DNA of 64,000 bases from Croceibacterium segetis (lineage in GTDB: Bacteria; Pseudomonadota; Alphaproteobacteria; Sphingomonadales; Sphingomonadaceae): contig NZ_JAANOZ010000005.1 of the NCBI RefSeq assembly GCF_011320115.1, forward strand, positions 186,001-250,000. The letters are read 5' to 3'. Both the position numbers and the translations under genes were made by a program. Within the stretch, counting starts at the first letter, position 1; each line of letters opens with the position of its first letter. Below, in pieces: positions 8,027 through 18,100 of the stretch. Below the pieces are notes generated by a model. The model did not search any database, was not told the DNA's origin, and worked only from the letters and a program-made list of their open reading frames with translations.

Positions 8027-9220
8027 ATGCCGATCGAAGCCCTGCTTGATGACGCCCGCGGCATCGCCGGCCGCATCACCGCGCTGCGCCGCGCGATCCA
8101 TGCTGAGCCCGAGCTGGGCCTCGAAACGCCCAAGACTCTCGCCAAGGTGCGCGCCGAGCTGGCCGATTTGCCGCTCGAGTGGCGCGAAGGTCGTTCCTGC
8201 ACCGGTGCGGTCGCAGTGCTTGGTGCGGGCAAGCCCGGTCGCAGCGTGCTGCTGCGCGGCGACATGGATGCGCTCCCGATGGATGAAGACACCGGGCTGG
8301 AGTTCGCCTCTACCCTCGTCGGCCGGATGCACGCCTGTGGGCACGACACGCACACCGCAATGCTCGCCGGGGCCGCGCGCCTGCTTGCCGCCCGCGCCGA
8401 TGAGCTCGCCGGCGAGGTGCGCTTCATGTTTCAGCCGGGTGAGGAAGGCTATCACGGGGCTCGTTTCATGCTCGACGACGGGCTGCTCGACCCGTTGCCC
8501 GAAGCCGCCTTCGCGCTGCACATCATGCCCAACGCTCCGCACGGGATGATCGGCAGCCGCGCGGGTACGCTGCTCGCCTCGGCGGACATGCTCGAGATCT
8601 CGGTCGTCGGGCGCGGCGGCCATGCTTCGATGCCGCACGACACGCGGGATCCGGTGCCCGTCGCCTGCGAGATCGTGCTGGCGCTGCAGGCGATGGTCAC
8701 GCGGCGGTTCGACGCCGCCGATGCGGTCGTCGTCACCGTCACGCAGATGGACGCCGGCAGCGCGCACAACATCATTCCGGACCGGGCGCGGCTGAAGGGA
8801 ACCATCCGCACGCTGTCGCCGGCCAATCGTGCAGCGGTGGCGCAAGCGACGAGACAGCTCGCGGAAAACATCGCCTCGGCGCACGACTGCACCGCCGAGG
8901 TGACGATCACCGAGGGCTTCCCGCCGACGGTCAACGACGCGCGCGCAGTGGCACTGGCCGAAGCGGTGGCGACGGCGCTGCCCGAGGGCGCGTTCATGCA
9001 CCTGCCCGCGCCGATCATGGGTGCGGAGGACTTCTCCTATGTCCTCGCCAAGGTGCCGGGGATGATGGCGTTTCTCGGCGTCGCCGAGGCCGGCGCCGAC
9101 TGGCGCCACTGCTGCGGAATCCATTCGAACCGCATGCTGGTCGATGAAACGGTTCTGCCGCGCGGCGCGGCCTTTCTTGCCGCGTGCGCCGCGCGCTTTC
9201 TCGAACGAGGGTGGGATTAG
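8027..9220 (+). CDS. M20 family amidohydrolase/metallopeptidase
   Basis: This 397-residue cytosolic hydrolase is of the hippurate/IAA-amino-acid hydrolase branch of family M20, cleaving N-acyl amino acids or small amides. Metal ligands are recognisable: MHACGHDTH (residues 101-109), FQPGEEG (136-142, Glu139-Glu140), the GGHAS dimerisation-domain motif, and a C-terminal MGAEDFS. An AAGGA-type ribosome site lies 6-10 bp before the ATG. It follows the flippase by 18 bp and could be cotranscribed, but nothing in the sequence links it to lipid synthesis. The physiological substrate is not evident. Confidence 0.9.
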   Translation: MPIEALLDDARGIAGRITALRRAIHAEPELGLETPKTLAKVRAELADLPLEWREGRSCTGAVAVLGAGKPGRSVLLRGDMDALPMDEDTGLEFASTLVGRMHACGHDTHTAMLAGAARLLAARADELAGEVRFMFQPGEEGYHGARFMLDDGLLDPLPEAAFALHIMPNAPHGMIGSRAGTLLASADMLEISVVGRGGHASMPHDTRDPVPVACEIVLALQAMVTRRFDAADAVVVTVTQMDAGSAHNIIPDRARLKGTIRTLSPANRAAVAQATRQLAENIASAHDCTAEVTITEGFPPTVNDARAVALAEAVATALPEGAFMHLPAPIMGAEDFSYVLAKVPGMMAFLGVAEAGADWRHCCGIHSNRMLVDETVLPRGAAFLAACAARFLERGWD

Positions 9221-9257
9221 CCGGATGTGACCGATCTAACCCATTGATTCCAATCAT

Positions 9258-9301
9258 AAGGTAAACTGCGCAAGTAACATTAGCATTTCCGCAAGGTAAA
9301 C
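9258..9301. repeat. direct repeat of AAGGTAAAC upstream of the PilZ gene
   Basis: AAGGTAAAC occurs at 9258-9266 and again at 9293-9301, both in the same orientation and 35 bp apart, in an AT-richer leader. It may be a regulatory repeat. No matching known consensus is claimed. Confidence 0.35.
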
Positions 9302-9365
9302 GCTGGCAGACTCTAGGATGGGACTAGCCGGCGAAAGGGCGCCGGAGACTGGGAAGAGCTTGCGA

Positions 9366-10010
9366 ATGTCGCTTTCTGCGCACGAAGACCCGAGCGCGGC
9401 GGGGCAGGCCGCCGCGGCGCTTGCCGACGCCGAGCACCGCGAGGCGAAGCGCTACACGCCGCTCATCCGCACCGCCAAGATTACCGGCGTCGCGGGCGAG
9501 TTCCTGTGCGTGGTGAGCGATGTTTCGGCAACCGGCGTCAGCGTTCGGCTGTTCCATCCCCTGCCACGCGACAAGTCGCTGAAACTTGAGATGCCGAACG
9601 GCGAGCAACTGCCGATCGAACCGGTGTGGGAACAGGAGGGGCGGGCCGGCTTCCGCTTCGCTTCCCCGGTCGAGTTGTCCCGGGTCCTGTCGGGCCACAG
9701 CAAATGGCCGAAGCGGCCGATCCGTCTCAATCTCGACATGCCGGCGACGCTGGCCGGCCTGACCGGTCGTTTCGATGCGACGATCAAGAATATCTCGCTG
9801 CAAGGCGCACAAGTGGAATGTGCCGCGCGGCTGGCGATCGATCAGCGCTTGCGTCTGTCGAGCAACATCCTGCCTGAGATCGTCGCCAAAGTGCGCTGGC
9901 GCAACGGCAGGTATTACGGACTGATCTTCGACAACACTTTCCAGTTTGCCGATCTCGCGCGCATCGCGGCCTTCGCCCAGGGTATTGCGCTCGAGCGCTT
10001 GTCGGCCTGA
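9366..10010 (+). CDS. tandem PilZ-domain protein (cyclic di-GMP binding)
   Basis: This 214-residue protein is made of two PilZ-like halves. The first holds REAKR (RxxxR) and DVSATG (D-x-S-x-x-G), the arginine pair and turn that clamp cyclic di-GMP. The second has a weaker arginine cluster (KRPIR) and NISLQG. I start at ATG 9366, which has GGAAGAG 7 bp upstream; an in-frame ATG at 9318 lacks a site. No enzymatic or membrane domain is attached, so it is a stand-alone receptor acting on an unknown partner. It converges closely on msrB. Confidence 0.85.
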   Translation: MSLSAHEDPSAAGQAAAALADAEHREAKRYTPLIRTAKITGVAGEFLCVVSDVSATGVSVRLFHPLPRDKSLKLEMPNGEQLPIEPVWEQEGRAGFRFASPVELSRVLSGHSKWPKRPIRLNLDMPATLAGLTGRFDATIKNISLQGAQVECAARLAIDQRLRLSSNILPEIVAKVRWRNGRYYGLIFDNTFQFADLARIAAFAQGIALERLSA

Positions 10011-10012
10011 CC

Positions 10013-10504
10013 TTAGGTCGGGCGGAACTTCATTCCGTCGCCATCCATGCAATAACGCAAGCCGGTCGGCTTGGGACCGTCCTTGAACACGTGTCCCAAG
10101 TGCCCGCCGCAATCGGCGCAATGCACCTCGGTGCGCGGGTAGCCGAGCTTGAAATCGGTCGTGGTGCCGACCGCTCCGGGCAAAGGTTGCCAGAAGCTCG
10201 GCCAACCGGTTCCGCTTTCGAACTTGGTCGCCGAGGAGAACAGCTCGTTGTCGCATCCGGCGCACAGAAAAGTGCCCTTGCGGTGCTCGTTGAGCAGCGA
10301 TGAGCTGAACGGCTGCTCGGTGCCTTCCTCGCGCAAGATGTAATACTGCGCCTTGGTCAGCCGCTTCCTCCATTCGGCGTCGCTGTAGTTGATCTTGAAG
10401 CCCTTCGCCTGAGCGGGAGAGCCGCAGGCCGTGAGGAAAGAGGCGGCCGCCCCGGCGCCAAGCCAGGTCAACGCGGTGCGGCGGGTTTGCTGTTGGTCGA
10501 TCAT
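10013..10504 (-). CDS. msrB: peptide-methionine (R)-S-oxide reductase, exported
   Basis: It reduces methionine-R-sulfoxide in proteins. The 163 residues contain the fold motif GTGWPSFW (98-105), two zinc CxxC pairs (Cys81/84 and Cys129/132) and the catalytic Cys152 in RYCMDG. The N-terminus has a twin arginine (Arg8-Arg9) followed by a hydrophobic stretch ending LTAC (Cys27), so it is probably Tat-exported and perhaps lipidated, acting in the periplasm. ATG 10502-10504 is chosen because the 25 extra residues of the longer frame precede the signal and overlap the upstream gene's end. Confidence 0.93.
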   Translation of the reverse strand: MIDQQQTRRTALTWLGAGAAASFLTACGSPAQAKGFKINYSDAEWRKRLTKAQYYILREEGTEQPFSSSLLNEHRKGTFLCAGCDNELFSSATKFESGTGWPSFWQPLPGAVGTTTDFKLGYPRTEVHCADCGGHLGHVFKDGPKPTGLRYCMDGDGMKFRPT

Positions 10505-10550
10505 GATCGGGGACTCTATCTGCGTTTCAGAAACCGGCGCTGAACGGCAA

Positions 10551-11840
10551 CTATATCGGAATACGAGATGATTCTTCAAGCTCGGCTCGGCCGGCGCGCC
10601 TGAAAAGCCCGCGCCGTTTGACCGGCTGCGGACCCGATTTCATCACTCGCCGCCGGAACAGCCGCGCGCCGATGCGAACGGCCATCGCCACCCACAAGGC
10701 CTGCCAGGCGAGCGCCACGACGTGCGGCCACAGCGCCGGCTCCTGCGCGGCGCGGGCGAGCATCGCGAACGGCGAGCTCAACGGGAAAGCCATGGCGAGC
10801 ACTTCGACCGGTTCCCCTGGATGAGCCATTGAATAGCTGGCGAAGAAGAACAGCAGCACTTGCGCCATCGTCACCGGCATCGACAGCGTCTGCACCTCGC
10901 GCACGGTCGTCGCCAGCGAGCCGATGGACAGGAAGATCGAGCCGAGCAGCAGGTAGCCCATCGAGAAGTAGGCTACGCCGAGGAGGAAGAACATTGGCCA
11001 GCCGACCCCCGGAACGGGCAAGTGCGACGGATCGATCCAGCCGGCCATCGCCCCGCCCATATCCGCCAGGCCGAGCAGCGAGCCGATCACCGTGGCCCAC
11101 ACCGAGATGCCGACCAGCGACACGCCGAGCATGGCGAACAGCTTGCCCATGAACACCGCGTCCATCGGGATCGCCGCGGCGAGGATTTCAATGATCTTGT
11201 TGGCCTTTTCTTCGACCAGATTCGAAAGCACCATGCCCGCGAGCAGCATGATCAGCAGGAACAGCAGTGTCTGGCCGGCTTGAGCGGTGGCAATGCGGGC
11301 GCGCTTCTGGCTAGCGCCGCTAGTTGCGACCTTGACCGTGGCGACCGTGGGATAGACGCTCGGCGCCTGCTTGAGCGCACTCGCAGCCATCAGGGCCACG
11401 TCGCCGGTGAACATATCGAGCCGCCCTTCGGGCGCGGTCAGTACGGGATGCGCCGGCGTACCGGTAATCACGGCCGCGACGTTGTCCTGCTTGCGCTCGA
11501 GGTAGGCCCGGGCGTCGAAGCTCTCGTCCGGCGCGAGGCGCTCCAGCACACGTAGCTGCGGAAGCGAATAAGCGAGCACCGGTGCGAGATCGCCGTGGGC
11601 CCTGAGCATCGCGTCGATGTCCGGAGAGGCCATGGCGATGCCGATCTCGGGCATGCCCGAACTCTTGTCGAGCGCATTGCCGATCCCGCCGGCGAGCCCG
11701 CCGACCAGCAGCGGGAATAGAGGCCCGAGCAGGAAGAAGAAGAATGTCCGGCTGAACAGGACGGCGACGAAGTCGCGCCGGGCGATGACCCACGCCGCGC
11801 GCCACAGCGGCAGGCGGGATTTCGGAGTCGTGTCGCTCAT
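10551..11840 (-). CDS. ABC-2 type transporter permease (NatB-like)
   Basis: This 429-residue membrane subunit has one N-terminal helix (about residues 32-53), a large extracytoplasmic loop to about residue 180, and five or six helices afterwards. That is the layout of NatB/ABC-2 permeases that extrude sodium, drugs or other small molecules. The conserved EEKANKIIEILAAA segment follows the second helix. Its start overlaps the stop of the ATPase gene as ATGA, and the two form one transporter. The C-terminus is Arg-rich and cytoplasmic. Its tail overlaps only the longer, unlikely start of msrB. Confidence 0.9.
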   Translation of the reverse strand: MSDTTPKSRLPLWRAAWVIARRDFVAVLFSRTFFFFLLGPLFPLLVGGLAGGIGNALDKSSGMPEIGIAMASPDIDAMLRAHGDLAPVLAYSLPQLRVLERLAPDESFDARAYLERKQDNVAAVITGTPAHPVLTAPEGRLDMFTGDVALMAASALKQAPSVYPTVATVKVATSGASQKRARIATAQAGQTLLFLLIMLLAGMVLSNLVEEKANKIIEILAAAIPMDAVFMGKLFAMLGVSLVGISVWATVIGSLLGLADMGGAMAGWIDPSHLPVPGVGWPMFFLLGVAYFSMGYLLLGSIFLSIGSLATTVREVQTLSMPVTMAQVLLFFFASYSMAHPGEPVEVLAMAFPLSSPFAMLARAAQEPALWPHVVALAWQALWVAMAVRIGARLFRRRVMKSGPQPVKRRGLFRRAGRAELEESSRIPI

Positions 11841-12820
11841 CGCCGCGCCTCCACCGGGCTTTCTACTTCGAGTGCGCGTGCGGCGGCCTCGCCGGCGATG
11901 GCGACGAAGGCATCGTGCAGCCCGGCGCGTTCGATCGAGAGCGAGAGAATCCCCGCGTTGCCCTCGATCAGCGCGCGCAGCAGCGGCTCGATGCCGCTTT
12001 CCGGCAGCGGGAAATTCCAGAAATTGCCCTCAACTCGCGCAGCCGGCGGCAGGGCGACGCGCCACGGCCCGTCCTTGCTCGCGGTTTCGAGGCGAACCTG
12101 CGCCGGAATGCGGTCGCGCGCGGCGTCGACCGAGCCGGCGTAGGGAACCTTGCCGCCGGCAATGATGGCGACGTTCTCGCACAGCCGTTCGGCATGGGCG
12201 ATCACGTGGGTCGAGAAGATCACTGTGGTGCCCTTTTCGGCGAGCGAGTGGATCAGCCGTTCGAGCTTGCCCTGGTTGATCGCGTCGAGCCCGGAGAACG
12301 GCTCGTCGAGCACCACCAGCCGCGGCTCGTGGACCAGGGTGCCGAGCAACTGGACGGTCTGCGCCATCCCTTTGGAGAGGTGGCGAATCTGCCGATCGGC
12401 CGCATAGCCGAGACCGTGATTTTCGAGCAGCTCGCGCCCGCGCTCGCGGCCGATCTTGAGCGGCAGCCCGCGGAGAGCGCCCATGAAGGCGATCGCCTCG
12501 TAAGCCTTCATCGAGGGATAGAGCCCGCGCTCCTCGGGCAGGTAGCCGATCAACCGGGCGATATCCTGCGGCCTTTCGTGCCCGAGCACCCGGCGCGTGC
12601 CCTCGTCGGGGTCAATGATGCCGAGCAGGATGCGCAGCATGGTCGTCTTGCCGGCGCCGTTGGGGCCGAGCACCCCGTAGATCGCCCCTTCGGGGACCTC
12701 GAGGTCTATCCCGGCGACCGCGAGCGTGCCGTCGAAACGCTTGACCAGGCCATGCGCTTCGATGGCGAGCGAACCGGCGGCGTTGCGACAGGTGGGGGCT
12801 TGGCCTAGCGCTGCGTCCAT
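11837..12820 (-). CDS. ABC transporter ATP-binding protein (NatA-like)
   Basis: This 327-residue ATPase partners the adjacent ABC-2 permease. It has Walker A GPNGAGKTT (52-60), a signature loop variant LSKGM (148-152, usual LSGGQ or LSKGN), Walker B VVLDEP (169-174) and the switch histidine in STHVIAH. The about 90 residues after the ATPase core match the accessory C-terminal domain of this subfamily (DUF4162-like). The ATG at 12818-12820 fits the family length; upstream in-frame sequence is antisense to queG and is not part of it. Confidence 0.9.
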   Translation of the reverse strand: MDAALGQAPTCRNAAGSLAIEAHGLVKRFDGTLAVAGIDLEVPEGAIYGVLGPNGAGKTTMLRILLGIIDPDEGTRRVLGHERPQDIARLIGYLPEERGLYPSMKAYEAIAFMGALRGLPLKIGRERGRELLENHGLGYAADRQIRHLSKGMAQTVQLLGTLVHEPRLVVLDEPFSGLDAINQGKLERLIHSLAEKGTTVIFSTHVIAHAERLCENVAIIAGGKVPYAGSVDAARDRIPAQVRLETASKDGPWRVALPPAARVEGNFWNFPLPESGIEPLLRALIEGNAGILSLSIERAGLHDAFVAIAGEAAARALEVESPVEARR

Positions 12821-12865
12821 CGCGCCGGCGGTACACGGCGCGGGTAAACGCGAGCAAGGGCGATT

Positions 12866-13927
12866 GTGGTTAACGCGGTGGACACCGATGACCTCAAGCA
12901 GCGGCTGAAGGCCAGAGCGCACGAACTCGGCTTCGTCGCGGTCGGTTTCGCGCCGGCCAAGGACGATCCGCTCCGCGGCCGGCGCTTGCGGGAATGGCTC
13001 GCGGCCGGACTCCACGGCGAAATGGCGTGGATGGAGAACCGCGCCGATGTACGCCAAGGCCCGCAGTCGATGTGGCCCGAGGCGCAAAGCGTGATCGCGC
13101 TCGGCATGAGCTACGCGCCGGGGGTCGAACCCATGGCGCTGGCGGCACACCCGGAGAAGGCGCGGATCTCGGTTTACGCGCAGGGCCGCGATTACCACGA
13201 CACGGTCAAGAAGGCGCTCAAGGCGCTGGCCCGCTGGATCGTCGAGCAAGTGCCGGACACTTCCCTCAAGGTCTTCGTCGACACGGCGCCGGTGATGGAA
13301 AAGCCGCTCGGCGAGGCGGCGGGGATCGGCTGGCAGGGCAAGCACACCAATCTCGTCAGCCGCGAGCACGGAAGCTGGCTGTTTCTCGGGGCTATCTACA
13401 CCACGCTACCGTTTGTGCCCGATGACCCGCACGAAGAACGCTGCGGCAGCTGCAACGCCTGCCAGGCCGCGTGCCCGACCGACGCCTTCCCGGGCCCTTA
13501 CCGGCTCGATGCACGGCGCTGCATCTCCTACCTGACGATCGAGCACAAAGGGCCGATCCCCGAGGAGTTCCGCGAAGCGCTCGGCAACCGCATTTACGGC
13601 TGCGACGATTGCCTTGCTGTGTGCCCGTGGAACAAGTTCGCCGATACGGCGCAGCGGCATCACGATTTCGTGCCCCGCGAGGAGCTCGTCGCGCCCGACC
13701 TCGCGCAGTTGCTGACGCTAGACGACGCCGCTTTTCGGCAGAAGTTCTCCGGTTCGCCGATCAAGCGCATCGGCCGCAATCGCTTCGTGCGCAATTGCTT
13801 GATCGCGGCAGGCAACAGCGGTGAAGGTGGGTTGATCGAGCCGGTGCGGCGATTGGCCGTCGATTCCGATCCCGTGATTGCCGAGGCGGCGCGCTGGGCG
13901 CTCGGCCGACTTAAAGCATCGCCTTGA
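12866..13927 (+). CDS. queG: epoxyqueuosine reductase
   Basis: QueG makes the last step of queuosine synthesis in tRNA, reducing epoxyqueuosine with cobalamin and two 4Fe-4S clusters. The 353-residue length is normal. Cluster cysteines are seen as [12 protein letters not shown] (Cys193, 196, 199, 203) and CDDCLAVCP (Cys246, 249, 253), with Cys219 completing the set. The [10 protein letters not shown] segment carries the proposed catalytic Asp. A GTG start at 12866 has an AAGGG site upstream. The C-terminal end overlaps the convergent oxidoreductase by 17 bp. QueC, an earlier enzyme of the pathway, is at 53.2 kb. Confidence 0.95.
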   Translation: MVNAVDTDDLKQRLKARAHELGFVAVGFAPAKDDPLRGRRLREWLAAGLHGEMAWMENRADVRQGPQSMWPEAQSVIALGMSYAPGVEPMALAAHPEKARISVYAQGRDYHDTVKKALKALARWIVEQVPDTSLKVFVDTAPVMEKPLGEAAGIGWQGKHTNLVSREHGSWLFLGAIYTTLPFVPDDPHEERCGSCNACQAACPTDAFPGPYRLDARRCISYLTIEHKGPIPEEFREALGNRIYGCDDCLAVCPWNKFADTAQRHHDFVPREELVAPDLAQLLTLDDAAFRQKFSGSPIKRIGRNRFVRNCLIAAGNSGEGGLIEPVRRLAVDSDPVIAEAARWALGRLKASP

Positions 13928-15137
13928 GCTCGGTCTCGGTGTCGAGCAGCACCTCCGGGGCGATCACCGCGCGATCCTCGACCAGCTGGCGGCCTTGCGC
14001 GTAGTCCTTGGTGCGGTTGACGCAATCGAGGGCGATCACCCGCCCTTCTTTCAGGTAGATCACCGAGAAACTGCGCGACGCCGGATCGCCGCGCAGCACG
14101 GTGGCGTCGTGTCCGAGACTGAGGCCGGCAGTCTGCAGGCGCAGGTCGTACTGGTTCGACCAGAACCACGGCAGTGCTGCATAGGGCTGGGGATCGCCGC
14201 AGATTGCCTTCGCCGCGCAACTGGCCATGTCGGTCGCGTTCTGCACGCTTTCGAGGCGGACCACCGCGCCGCCCGCGTAGGGACTGGCATGCGCGGCGCA
14301 ATCGCCGATGGCGTAAATGTCCGGCAGGCTGGTGCGGCAATAAGGGTCCACCTCGACCCCGTTGGCGCCCGCCGCGCCGGCGGCGATCAGCGGACCGACC
14401 GCCGGGACGATGCCGATGCCGACGACGAGCATGTCGCATTCCAGCGTTGCTCCAGAGGTAAGCTTGACCGCAGTCACGCGATCGCCGTCGCCCTCGATCA
14501 CGTCCACTTCCGCGCCGAGCCGCACATCGACGCCGTGGCCTCGATGTTCGTTCTCGTAGAAGCGCGACAAATCCTCCCCTGCGACCCGGCTCAGCACGCG
14601 CTCCTGCGCTTCGAGTAAGGTGACCTCGCAGCCAAGCTTCGTGAGAACGGCGGCCGCCTCGAGCCCGATGTAGCCGCCGCCGATGACCACGACTTGCCGC
14701 GCTCCGGCCTCCAGTTCGGCCTTCATTCGGTCGACGTCGGCCTTGTCGCGCACCGCGTGAATTCCCCCGAGATCGGCCCCGGGGCACGACAAGCGCCGCG
14801 GGTCGCCGCCGGCGGCCCACACCAGCGAGCCGTAAGCGATCGTCTCGCCGCCGACGACGGTGAGCTCTTTCGCCGCAGGGTCGACCTTGGTCACCGCGCA
14901 GGCGAGCCTGAGAGCGATGTCCTTGCCGGCCCAGAACGGCTCTGGGCGGATCAGCATCCGCTCGAACGGCTTGTCGCCGGCGAGATATTCCTTCGACAGT
15001 GGCGGCCGCTCGTAAGGTGGCTCGGGATCGCGGCTGAGCATCAGGATCGAGCCGGAAAAGCCGTTCTGACGCAAGGCGATCGCTGCCTGGGCACCGCCGT
15101 GGCCGGTGCCGACGATTACGAGATCGGCGCTGCTCAT
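13911..15137 (-). CDS. FAD-dependent pyridine nucleotide oxidoreductase (ferredoxin-reductase type)
   Basis: This 408-residue flavoprotein resembles putidaredoxin/rhodocoxin reductase, which passes electrons from NAD(P)H to a ferredoxin. It has an N-terminal FAD loop [10 protein letters not shown], an internal NAD(P) loop [13 protein letters not shown] near residue 148, the FAD-binding IYAIGDCA motif, and the reductase C-terminal domain. I start at ATG 15135-15137, directly before SSADLVIVG; 13 extra upstream residues lack family resemblance. No ferredoxin or P450 lies beside it, so its electron acceptor is unknown. Confidence 0.9.
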   Translation of the reverse strand: MSSADLVIVGTGHGGAQAAIALRQNGFSGSILMLSRDPEPPYERPPLSKEYLAGDKPFERMLIRPEPFWAGKDIALRLACAVTKVDPAAKELTVVGGETIAYGSLVWAAGGDPRRLSCPGADLGGIHAVRDKADVDRMKAELEAGARQVVVIGGGYIGLEAAAVLTKLGCEVTLLEAQERVLSRVAGEDLSRFYENEHRGHGVDVRLGAEVDVIEGDGDRVTAVKLTSGATLECDMLVVGIGIVPAVGPLIAAGAAGANGVEVDPYCRTSLPDIYAIGDCAAHASPYAGGAVVRLESVQNATDMASCAAKAICGDPQPYAALPWFWSNQYDLRLQTAGLSLGHDATVLRGDPASRSFSVIYLKEGRVIALDCVNRTKDYAQGRQLVEDRAVIAPEVLLDTETELKAML

Positions 15138-15179
15138 CCGCCTGCGCTCGGCGAAAGCGGGCCGCGCGTCAAGCATGGA

Positions 15180-18100
15180 TCAGCGCTTGAGGACGCTCCG
15201 TGCCTGGCTGGCGATCTGTGCCAGCATCGCTGGGGCGACCGGCGCGGCGGACTGCGCCCGGCCGACCATCGCACGGAATTGCCGGATCGGTGTCGCGTGG
15301 CTTGCTGCCCAGGTCTCGATCAGCCCGGGCAGGTCCTCCTTGCCGGACTTGCGGCGGGCGAGCGTGCGCAGGAAATCGAGCCGCATCTGCTGGAAATCGC
15401 GCGCCAGACCGGCAACGAGCAAGCGCTCCCACGGGTCCGACGGGCTCATCACCGCGGCGGTCGACTGGGCCCAGTCGAGCCCGAGCCGCGCGCCGAGATC
15501 GACGAACGCGCGGGCCAGCAGCTTGGGAGCGATGTCGCTGTCGCGAGCGAGGCCGGCGAGACCGATCGCGCCGTCCATCTCGAACAGTCGGGCGACCCTG
15601 CGCGCGCAGCGCTCGGGCGCGCCCATGCCGGCAAGTTCGAGGGCGATGCGCCGGGCGTGATCGCGCGTCTCATTTTCGAGCAGTTCTTCGACGTGCGCGT
15701 CCAGTTCGGCAACGCCAGGCCGGAGCTCGGCGATCGCCTGGCTTGGCGCAATCATCGCCCCGCCGGCCCGAAGTAAGTCGGCCATATGGCTGCGCAAAGC
15801 GAGCGCGGCTTGCTCGAACAACGCGATGCGGGCGGTCTCGGGCATCCTGGCGGTGTCCAGCCCCTGCCAGACTTCATCGAGTCCGAGCAGTACGCAGGCC
15901 GAAGCGAACGCCGAGCAAACCTGATCGAGACTGGCGCCTTCTTCCTCGGCCAGCTCGAACGGATGGACCAGCCCCATGCGGTTGATGACCTTGTTGGCGA
16001 CCACCGTAGCGACCAATTCATTGCGCAGCCGGTGCTGCAGGATGCGGGCCTTGAAAGGCCCTTGCATCTCGGGCGGGAAGTCGCCGAGCAGCAGCGGCTC
16101 GAAGGCGGGGTCCTGCGCGAGATCGCTCGCTTCCATCGCATCTTGCAGAACGAGCTTGGTGGTCGACAGCAACACGGCAAGCTCGGGCCGGGTGAGGCCG
16201 CGCCCGTCGAGCGCGCGCCGCGCAAGCACGTCGCTTGTCGCGAGCCCTTCGGTCTTGCGGTCGAGCGCACCCCCGTCCTCGAGCGTCTCCATAAGCCGGG
16301 TTTGCGAGGCGACCGCCTTGGCGCCTCCGGTCTGGGCGATCGACAGCGCGAGGGCCTGCAGCCGGTTGTCCTCGAGGACCAGCTCGGAGACGCTCTCCGT
16401 CATTTCGGCGAGCAGCGTGTTGCGCCGCGTTTCCGAGAGGCGCCCGGCGCGCTGCGCGGCGATCAGCGCGATCTTGATATTGACCTCGTTGTCCGAGCAA
16501 TCGACGCCGGCCGAATTGTCGATGAAGTCGGTGTTGATGCGCCCGCCGTGGAGGGCGAACTCAATCCGCCCGGCTTGCGTCACGCCGAGATTGGCGCCTT
16601 CGCCGATGACCTTCGCGCGCACCTCCTCGCCGGTGACGCGCAGCGCGTCGTTCGCCGGGTCGCCGACTTGCGCATCGGTCTCGCTGCTTGCCCGCAAATA
16701 TGTGCCGATGCCCCCGAACCACAGGAGATCGACCGGCGCCTTGAGGATCGCGTTGATCAGTGCATCGGGTTCGAACTCCCGCCGCTCGGTGCCGAGCGCG
16801 GCGGCCGCTTCCCTGGAGATGGCGATGCGCTTCATCGTTCGCGGGAAGATCCCGCCGCCCTTGCTGAGCAGCTTTTCGTTGTAATCCGCCCAGCTCGAGC
16901 GCGGCAGGCGGAACAGCCGCCGCCGCTCTTTCCAGCTCGCTGTCGGATCCGGGTCGGGGTCGAGGAACACGTGCCGATGGTCGAAAGCCGCGATGAGCTT
17001 GAGCGATTTCGAAAGCAGCATGCCGTTGCCGAACACGTCGCCGGACATGTCGCCGCAGCCGGCGACCCGCACCGGTTCGCTCTGCACGTCGACGCCCATC
17101 TCAAGGAAATGGCGCTGGACCGAAATCCACGCCCCGCGCGCGGTGATGCCCATCTCCTTGTGGTCGTAGCCGTGCGAGCCGCCGCTGGCGAAGGCATCGC
17201 CGAGCCAGAAGTCGCGCTCCTCGGCCAGCGCGTTGGCCACGTCGGAGTAAGTCGCCGTGCCCTTGTCGGCGGCGACGACGAAGTAGGGATCGTCGCCATC
17301 GTGGACGACGACGCAGTCGGGATGGACGACCTTGTCGTTCACGATGTTGTCGGTCAGCGACAGCAGGCTGCGGATGAACACCTCGTAGCTCGCCCGCCCC
17401 TCGGCGAACCACGCGTCGCGGTGTTCCGCCGGATCGGGCAACTGCTTGGGATAGAACCCGCCCTTGGCGCCGGTCGGGACGATGACCGCATTCTTGACCC
17501 GCTGCGCCTTCATCAGCCCGAGGATCTCGGTGCGGAAGTCGTCGCGGCGGTCGGACCAGCGAATGCCGCCGCGAGCGACCGGCCCGACGCGCAAGTGGAT
17601 GCCCTCGACACGGCGCGAATAGACCCACACCTCGCGCCATGGCACGGGCTTGGGCAGGCCCGGCACACGGCTGGAATCGAACTTGAAGGCGATCGCTTCG
17701 CGCGAGGCGGGTGCAAAGGCGTTGGTTCGGACGACCGCGCCGATGGTCGCCCAGTAGAGCCGCAGCAGGCGGTCGTCGTTGATCGCGACGACGTGGGCGA
17801 GGCCCTGGCGGACCGCCTCGTGGGCCTCTGCGCCGGCGGCCTGGCGGTCGCTCCCGAAATTGGGGTCGTGGCACACGTGCAGCAGCCGGACGAGCCCGCG
17901 AGTGACGTCGGGCGCGGCGCGCAAGGCATCGACCACGGTGTAGATGGTGAATGGCAGCCCGCCCTGGCGCAGGTAGCGATAGAACGCGCGCAGCCAATTG
18001 GCCTCGCGCGATTCGAGCGCGGTGTCGACCACCAGCCGGTTGAACACGTCGTCTTCGGCGAGGCCGTTGAGCACGGCCGAGATGGCCAGCTCGATTGCAT

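Noticed and set aside
9318-9365. earlier ATG for the tandem PilZ protein
   Set aside because: No ribosome site precedes it, whereas GGAAGAG precedes ATG 9366.
12821-13369. N-terminal extension of the ABC ATPase frame
   Set aside because: Residues before the ATG at 12818-12820 are antisense to queG and lack ATPase similarity.
13660-14820. 386-codon open frame on the minus strand
   Set aside because: Arg/Gly-rich shadow of the FAD oxidoreductase in another frame.
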